DNA of 5,864 nt from Burkholderiaceae bacterium (lineage in GTDB: Bacteria; Pseudomonadota; Gammaproteobacteria; Burkholderiales; Burkholderiaceae_C): contig JALQVQ010000216.1 in the NCBI GenBank assembly GCA_023260315.1, forward strand, positions 1 through 5,864, read 5' to 3'. The notes under the pieces are model-generated. The model was not told the DNA's origin and ran no database searches. It saw only the letters and a list, made by a program, of their open reading frames with translations. Each line of letters starts with the position of its first letter. The stretch's first letter is position 1. Of this stretch, positions 1-5,864 are shown piece after piece. The translations under genes and the position numbers were made by a program.

Positions 1-1166
1 ACAGATTTGGGTATGGCCACCAGGGACCGGAAAGCGAAGCGGCCAATGAGCAGACCAATCGGTAGCATCAGGATCGTTGCCAGTAAGAGTCCAAAAATAA
101 AGGTGTAAACAATCGGCGCTTGCTGCGTAAACAGCGTTGGCCCTGTTCGAATACCCTGCACCATCAGCGCTCCCAAGATGATGGCATCCGGGGGAGTACC
201 GGGAATACCAAGTACAAGCGTCGGAATGAAACCGCCGCCAACTGTGGCGTTGTTCGCCGACTCGGTGGCAAGAACGCCGTCAGGCTCACCTTTACCGAAA
301 AAGGCGCGACGCTTCGAGGCGCGCTTAGCCTCAGAGTAGGAAATCAGAGACGCCACTGATCCACCCGCCCCTGGCAAGATGCCAACGACGGTACCAATTA
401 CCGAGCTCCGTGCCAAATTAAATTTGGCATTCTTAACGATGTGAATCGCCTCTGCGAGGCGGAAGCTAGAAATGCGTCCGCCTGAATCGAGATGCGCAAC
501 CGGAGTTGCAACAAGGTCAATCAGCACGGGGATACAGTACAAACCAATCAACGCGGCGATGACATCGATCCCGCCGAGTAACGGCTTGAAGTCGCCGACA
601 AATCGGATGTCGCCTCCGACCTCCGCAACACCAATCATGGATAACAAGAGGCCAACGCAACCACCAATCAGACCTTTGATGGTGCTCCCCTCACCCAGCG
701 AGGCAATCAACGTTAGGCCAAATAAACCCAGCCAGAAATACTCGACGGGACCAAATTTGAGCGCAACGGTGGCCATCGGTGGTGCAAGCAACCAAAGAAA
801 CCCTGCACCAACCAGACCACCGATAACTGATGCGAGGCATGCAACCGTGAGAGCCAAATCGCCATCACCCCGGCGCGCCATGGGATAACCGTCAAAGGTT
901 GTCGCGATCGCGGAGGGAGTCCCCGGCGTGTTGAGCAAGATCGCCGCATACGCACCACCGTAGATTGCACCGGTGTAAATAGCACCGAGCACGATCAGTG
1001 CAGCGGCGGGTTCCATTGTGAAAGTAAAGGGCACTAACACAGCAACAGCCATCGTGGCGGTTAAACCCGGCAAGGCACCTATAACCGTACCTGCAATGAC
1101 CCCGCCAATTGCCAGTAGCAAATTGAGCGGGGTGAGGGCCGCTAACAAATAATCAAGCGTTTCCAT
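1..1166 (-). CDS. tctA: Tripartite tricarboxylate transporter, large membrane subunit TctA (partial, 3' end beyond window)
   Basis: This is the large integral-membrane subunit of a TTT-family secondary transporter, which takes up a carboxylate-type solute handed over by a periplasmic Bug protein. My own translation from the ATG at 1166-1164 gives 388 uninterrupted codons up to the left edge. The family is usually about 500 residues, so roughly the last quarter is missing. The protein is strongly hydrophobic throughout. Family hallmarks are visible: GALPGLT near residues 30-36, GAIYGGAYAAILLNTPGTP at about 66-84 followed by FDGYPMARRG, and a second repeat-like half with GILPGAGGS at 262-270, ESANNATVGGG at 302-312 and VLGIPGTPPDA at 318-328. 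An AAAGGG Shine-Dalgarno-like stretch lies about 10 bases upstream of the start. It follows the Bug gene by only 23 bases, so the two are very probably co-transcribed. No tctB-like small subunit sits between them; it may lie past the edge. The substrate cannot be read from the sequence. Confidence 0.93.
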   Translation of the reverse strand, partial: METLDYLLAALTPLNLLLAIGGVIAGTVIGALPGLTATMAVAVLVPFTFTMEPAAALIVLGAIYTGAIYGGAYAAILLNTPGTPSAIATTFDGYPMARRGDGDLALTVACLASVIGGLVGAGFLWLLAPPMATVALKFGPVEYFWLGLFGLTLIASLGEGSTIKGLIGGCVGLLLSMIGVAEVGGDIRFVGDFKPLLGGIDVIAALIGLYCIPVLIDLVATPVAHLDSGGRISSFRLAEAIHIVKNAKFNLARSSVIGTVVGILPGAGGSVASLISYSEAKRASKRRAFFGKGEPDGVLATESANNATVGGGFIPTLVLGIPGTPPDAIILGALMVQGIRTGPTLFTQQAPIVYTFIFGLLLATILMLPIGLLIGRFAFRSLVAIPKS

Positions 1167-1189
1167 CTGATAGCGACCCTTTAAACGGC

Positions 1190-2143
1190 TTATTTCTTAA
1201 CGATACCCATTTCTTTCGCAAGTGCACCGTATCGCGCTTTGATATCAGCCATGAACTGGGGCATTTCTTTGGGCCCCACATTCAACATAGCGAAACCACC
1301 GGCTTCCATCTTGCTGATGAATTCAGGGTCTGCATTAACTTTCGCCAGATCTGACGCCAGTTTCATTTGAATATCAGCTGGTGTTGACTTGGGCACGGCT
1401 ACGCCGCGGTAAGCTCCGCCAACCAAATCGAAGCCTTGCTCCTTGAAGGTCGGGCAATTGGGCAACTGGGGGTGGCGCTGTTCCATGGCGACGCCGAGAC
1501 ACCGCACTTGATCACCTAACTTAATTTGAACGGTGCTGTAGCCCCAGCTGCCACTGACCTGATTACCCAACAATGCGGCATTGGATGCGCCAGTTCCCTT
1601 GAATGGAATATAGGTTGTCTTGATACCAGCCAACTTATCGAACTGCTGTTGCGCCAGGTGGTTTGCAGAGTTGGTACCGGAGCCAGAGAGCGTCGTCGCA
1701 CCAGGTGCCTGCTTTGCAGCAGCGATGAAGTCCTTGAGATTTTTGACAGGACTTCCGCTGGGAACCAATAAGGCGTCAGGCGTGTAGTGGAACCAGAATA
1801 CAGTCGTTACATCATCCGTTTGGTAACCAACGTCTTTGGCCATCGGTTGGAGAACGATATGTGGCAAATTTGTACCCATCACGGTATAGCCGTCGGCAGT
1901 CATGTCATTGAGCTTTGACCAGCCAGCCGCGCCACCAGCGCCGGGCTTGTATTGGATCGCCAAGCTCTGCCCCGTGAGCTTCTTGAACACGGGCTCTTGG
2001 AGACGTGCAGAGATGTCTGACTCACCGCCAGGCCCAAAAGGGATGACGTAGTTGACCGTCTTGGATGGGAAGTCCGCTGCGGCAGCCATAGATGTCGCAA
2101 CGGTAGTTAAGACAGCCAATGTAATTTTCGAAATTTGCTTCAT
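1190..2143 (-). CDS. Bug/TctC-family tripartite tricarboxylate transporter substrate-binding protein
   Basis: This 317-residue periplasmic solute receptor is a normal length for the Bug (TctC) family. It has a Sec signal peptide: MKQISK basic start, a hydrophobic stretch at 7-20, and a likely cleavage at A-A-A|D after residue 23, followed by the usual FPSKTV start of the mature protein. Family ligand-loop motifs are present: VIPFGPGGESDISAR at about 33-47, YKPGAGGAAG at 65-74, SGSGTNSANHLA at 153-164 and YIPFKGTGASNAALLGNQV at 178-196. The phrase PTFKEQGFDLVGGAYRGVAVP (from 231) matches the common C-terminal domain pattern. The mature protein has two cysteines, C215 and C230, which could form a disulfide in the periplasm. 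The start is supported by a GGAG Shine-Dalgarno at 2154-2151, seven bases upstream. It sits directly before tctA, its expected membrane partner. Bug ligands range over carboxylates, aromatic acids and amino acids, so no substrate is assigned. Confidence 0.95.
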   Translation of the reverse strand: MKQISKITLAVLTTVATSMAAAADFPSKTVNYVIPFGPGGESDISARLQEPVFKKLTGQSLAIQYKPGAGGAAGWSKLNDMTADGYTVMGTNLPHIVLQPMAKDVGYQTDDVTTVFWFHYTPDALLVPSGSPVKNLKDFIAAAKQAPGATTLSGSGTNSANHLAQQQFDKLAGIKTTYIPFKGTGASNAALLGNQVSGSWGYSTVQIKLGDQVRCLGVAMEQRHPQLPNCPTFKEQGFDLVGGAYRGVAVPKSTPADIQMKLASDLAKVNADPEFISKMEAGGFAMLNVGPKEMPQFMADIKARYGALAKEMGIVKK

Positions 2144-2181
2144 GTCGAGTCTCCGGTTTTATGGGTTTACAAAATCAAGTT

Positions 2182-2201
2182 TCACATCAATAGGAATGTG
2201 A
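2182..2201. repeat. Short inverted repeat upstream of the Bug gene
   Basis: The arms TCACAT (2182-2187) and ATGTGA (2196-2201) are perfect inverted complements separated by 8 bases. It lies in the 62-base gap between yeiH and the Bug gene, about 39-58 bases upstream of the Bug start codon. It could be an operator half-site pair or a weak mRNA hairpin. There is no T-tract after it on the minus strand, so it is not an intrinsic terminator. A six-base arm can occur by chance, so confidence in a function is low. Confidence 0.3.
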
Positions 2202-2205
2202 CGGG

Positions 2206-3248
2206 TTAGGTTAGCCTGCCTATGAACAGCGCAACCAGCATCCAACTCAGGATGAATAGCGCTTCAAAGATGAACAGGGCGATGGGTCGCCAACCTAATT
2301 TGGATAATTTTTCCAGCGAGGTCTTGACGCCGAGCGCGGCGATCGAGACGACCAAGCACCACCCCGATAAGTCCGTGAGAGTACTCACCGCTATGGGTGG
2401 TAGCGCGACCGTGTTGTTCAAAACCGCCAGCGCGATAAACACCAACAGAAATACCGGCGTGACTTGTGTGAATGACACCTTGGCACCAGGGCTGGCTGCT
2501 GCGCGGCTGCTGCGAAAGATCATGGCCATTGCGACCACAACTGGCATGAGCATGGCAACCCGAAACATCTTTGTCAGCGTCGCAAAATCCGCCACATCTG
2601 GCGAGATGATGTAACCGGCGCCAACGACCTGCGCCACATCGTGGATCGCTCCGCCGAGCATGAAACCGGCTTCATTGGTTGTTAAGCCGAATGACGCGAC
2701 GATCAAGGGATAGGTCACCATCGCGAGGGTCGAAAACGCGGCGATGCCAATCGCGGTGAGCAGGGTCATCTGTTCAACCTCTTCGGTTTGAGGCAGCGTG
2801 GCTGAAATGGCGAGGGTAGCTGAGATACCGCAGATGCCTGTGCCACCACCACTCAAGATACCCAGACTTTTGGGCAAACCCAAACGCCCTGCACACCAAA
2901 TACCGAAAAAGATTGTCGCTACCAGGCCAGTTGCCAGCGCGAGGGCGCCGAACACGCCGAGGTCGTGCAGGTCGCCGACCATGATGCGCAGTCCGAGCAG
3001 GGCAACACCGATTCGAACGAGTTTTTTCGCTGCAAACTCGATACCCGGGGTGTAGCGATCAACACCCGAGAGGTGATGGAATGCCATGCCCATTAACAGG
3101 GCATACAGGTATTTGGGACCGCCGTAGTGCTCAGAGACGAAGGTCGCAGACAACGCGAGGACGAGCGCAAGGGAAACCCCTGGACTTAATCGTTGTAGTT
3201 GTCTTAACTGATCAACGCTCCCAAAACGGGTCATGAAACGTGCAAGCA

Positions 3249-3249
<1 letters not shown>
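2206..3249 (-). CDS. yeiH: YeiH/PSE-family (UPF0324) putative sulfate exporter, integral membrane protein
   Basis: This 347-residue multi-spanning inner-membrane protein is close to the size of E. coli YeiH. About ten hydrophobic segments are visible, for example around residues 24-38, 47-59, 98-118, 160-188, 228-245, 263-280 and 321-344. Conserved family blocks are GGGTGICGISA at 134-144, GGAIHDVAQVVGAG at 199-212, KMFRVAMLMPVV at 227-238 and ALGVKTSL at 305-312. The family (Cons_hypoth698; TC 2.A.98, putative sulfate exporter) includes SuyZ-type proteins proposed to export sulfate during sulfonate breakdown. E. coli YeiH itself is poorly characterised, so export of sulfate is a family-based guess. 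The ATG at 3249 is chosen because its A is also the last base of the upstream dehydrogenase stop (TGATG). There is no clear Shine-Dalgarno, which fits translational coupling. The next in-frame Met (residue 6) also lacks one. An operon with the downstream TTT genes is likely. Confidence 0.92.
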
Positions 3250-4380
<1,131 letters not shown>

Positions 4381-4403
4381 ACGTATCAGTGGGAAGGGGA
4401 GAG

Positions 4404-4423
4404 GTGAGGCGCGAACGCCTCAC
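4404..4423 (-). promoter_or_regulatory. Stem-loop spanning the rpoB stop codon, rpoB-rpoC intercistronic region
   Basis: A perfect 8-base-pair, GC-rich stem (arms GTGAGGCG and CGCCTCAC) encloses a four-base loop. In the minus-strand transcript the loop is UUCG, closed by a G-C pair rather than the C-G pair of the extra-stable tetraloop class. The 5' arm begins at the last base of the final rpoB codon and contains the TGA stop. No U-run follows, so it is not a normal intrinsic terminator, and rpoC starts 34 bases beyond. It may be an RNA-processing or mRNA-stability element, or may tune rpoC coupling. The structure is seen; any role is inferred. Confidence 0.5.
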
Positions 4424-5864
4424 TCATCATCTTCCGCATCCAGGAGTTCCATATTGAGGCCAAGGCCCCGGACCTCTTTGACAAGAACGTTGAACGATTC
4501 CGGTACGCCGGCTTCGAAGTTGTCCTCACCTTTGACGATCGACTCGTAGACTTTGGTACGACCTGCAACGTCATCCGACTTAACGGTGAGCATTTCCTGC
4601 AGGGTGTATGCAGCGCCATAAGCCTCAAGTGCCCAGACCTCCATCTCACCAAAGCGCTGACCACCGAACTGCGCCTTACCACCCAGCGGCTGCTGAGTAA
4701 CAAGCGAGTACGGACCAGTGGAACGAGCGTGGATTTTATCGTCGACCAGGTGGTGCAGTTTCAGCAGGTATTTAACACCAACGGTAACCTTACGAGCGAA
4801 CTGTTCACCCGTACGACCGTCGAAGAGTACCGACTGACCCGAGGTGTCGAAACCGGCGCGCGCCAGCGCGTCGTTTACGTCAGCGTCTTTAGCACCGTCG
4901 AAGACCGGAGTTGCGATCGGTACACCGCGAACAGAGTTCGAAGCCGTATCGATCAGCAGATCTTCGTCCAGATCAGCAAAGCCTTCTTCGTAGACTGCAT
5001 CACCGTAGGTGATTTTCAGTGCGTCACGAACAGGGGTCATATCGCCCGAACGACGGTATTCTTGCAGAGCCTCGTCGATCTGGAGACCCAGACCACGCGA
5101 TGCCCAACCCATGTGGGTTTCAAGAATCTGACCAACGTTCATACGCGACGGAACGCCCAGCGGGTTCAGCACGAAGTCTACCGGAGTACCATCAGCGAGG
5201 AACGGCATGTCTTCGATAGGAACAACCTTCGAAATAACACCTTTGTTCCCGTGACGGCCTGCCATCTTATCGCCCGGCTGAAGCTTGCGCTTAACCGCGA
5301 TGAAGACTTTGACCATTTTCATCACGCCCGGCGGCAGGTCGTCGCCACGGCGGACTTTTTCGACCTTGTCTTCGAAACGTGCATCAAGCTGGCGCTTCTG
5401 TGCTTCGTATTGCTCGTTCAGGGCTTCGACGATCTTTGCCGTGTCTTCGTCCTTCAGAGCAATCTGCCACCACTGGCCACGGCTCAGCTCAGACAGCGAC
5501 TCTTCAGTTACGATAGAGTTCGCCTTAAAGCCTTTCGGGCCTTTCACAGCTTCCTGACCAAGGATCATGTCCTTGAGACGAGCGTAGATGTTGCGGTCCA
5601 GAATGCCGAGCTCGTCGTCACGGTCGCGAGCGAGGCTTTCGACCTCTTCGCGCTCGATCTGCAGAGCACGTTCGTCTTTTTCAACGCCGTGGCGGTTGAA
5701 TACACGAACTTCAACGACAGTACCGTAGTCACCCGGAGCGAGACGCAGCGAGGTGTCACGAACGTCCGAAGCTTTTTCACCGAAGATAGCGCGGAGAAGT
5801 TTTTCTTCCGGCGTCATCGGGCTTTCGCCCTTCGGTGTGATCTTGCCAACTAGAATGTCGCCCG
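4420..5864 (-). CDS. rpoB: DNA-directed RNA polymerase beta subunit (C-terminal 480 residues; 5' part beyond window)
   Basis: This is the C-terminal third of the RNA polymerase beta subunit, in frame from the right edge (first full codon at 5862) to a TGA at 4422-4420. The visible part begins [36 protein letters not shown] in two overlapping conserved blocks leading into the flap region. Fragment residues 197-208 are [12 protein letters not shown], the near-universal active-site-proximal motif. They are followed by [42 protein letters not shown] [48 protein letters not shown] and the C-terminal [25 protein letters not shown], split here by commas only for reading. The ATG at 5817 is an internal Met, not the start. 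The rifampicin-binding region lies outside the window. Both the insert between flap strands and the acidic C-terminal tail resemble Rhodobacterales. No frameshift or damage is seen. rpoC follows after 50 bases, the standard order. Confidence 0.97.
   Translation of the reverse strand, partial: GDILVGKITPKGESPMTPEEKLLRAIFGEKASDVRDTSLRLAPGDYGTVVEVRVFNRHGVEKDERALQIEREEVESLARDRDDELGILDRNIYARLKDMILGQEAVKGPKGFKANSIVTEESLSELSRGQWWQIALKDEDTAKIVEALNEQYEAQKRQLDARFEDKVEKVRRGDDLPPGVMKMVKVFIAVKRKLQPGDKMAGRHGNKGVISKVVPIEDMPFLADGTPVDFVLNPLGVPSRMNVGQILETHMGWASRGLGLQIDEALQEYRRSGDMTPVRDALKITYGDAVYEEGFADLDEDLLIDTASNSVRGVPIATPVFDGAKDADVNDALARAGFDTSGQSVLFDGRTGEQFARKVTVGVKYLLKLHHLVDDKIHARSTGPYSLVTQQPLGGKAQFGGQRFGEMEVWALEAYGAAYTLQEMLTVKSDDVAGRTKVYESIVKGEDNFEAGVPESFNVLVKEVRGLGLNMELLDAEDDE

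Noticed and set aside
120..985. Small plus- and minus-strand frames (120-359, 472-888, 713-985) in the left 1 kb
   Set aside because: The continuous tctA frame on the minus strand covers this whole region with family motifs; the others are shadows.
2144..2205. A promoter for the Bug gene
   Set aside because: On the minus strand TTGATG and TGTAAA-like hexamers can be picked out, but spacing and match to consensus are poor, so no promoter is called.
4404..4423. Intrinsic terminator after rpoB
   Set aside because: The hairpin is good but no U-tract follows, and rpoC, which must be expressed with rpoB, begins just downstream.
4729..5853. A 374-codon open frame on the plus strand opposite rpoB
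   Set aside because: It is antisense to a highly conserved, codon-biased gene, its translation resembles no family I know, and it has no clear ribosome binding site. Biased codon use in rpoB explains the lack of stops.

Overview
All recognisable genes lie on the minus strand, so the window is best read from its right end to its left: rpoB (3' part), rpoC (5' part only), the tail of a zinc-type alcohol dehydrogenase, a YeiH-family putative sulfate exporter, a Bug-type periplasmic binding protein, and tctA (running off the left edge). Coding is dense and no stretch over 300 bases lacks a gene.

The window falls into two blocks that do not belong together. The right block (about 3519-5864) is the start of a normal rpoB-rpoC operon. 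The protein sequences, notably the RpoC N-terminus starting [12 protein letters not shown] and the RpoB C-terminus ending [11 protein letters not shown], look like Alphaproteobacteria, most likely Rhodobacterales. This assignment rests on remembered family sequence, not on a search. The left block (1 to about 3530) is a compact accessory operon with a dehydrogenase, an exporter and a tripartite tricarboxylate transporter (TTT). Its taxonomy is less clear: it would fit Burkholderiales-type Betaproteobacteria, but such operons also occur in Rhodobacterales.

The blocks meet at 3519-3530, where rpoC stops matching its family after residue 284 of roughly 1400, inside the clamp-helix region. Within a few bases the sequence becomes an MDR dehydrogenase in another reading frame. 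The bases at the seam can be read in both frames, giving about 9-12 bases of possible microhomology, and no insertion sequence, tRNA or repeat is present. An essential gene cut this way points first to a chimeric contig or amplification artefact, and second to a genuine microhomology rearrangement involving an extra partial rpoBC copy.

In the left block the genes are closely packed. The dehydrogenase stop and the yeiH start share one base (TGATG), 62 bases separate yeiH from the Bug gene, and 23 bases separate Bug from tctA. A dehydrogenase, a PSE-family exporter and a TTT uptake system together suggest, as inference only, uptake and breakdown of an organosulfonate such as 3-sulfolactate with export of the released sulfite or sulfate. 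No desulfonating enzyme is visible here, so the idea remains untested.
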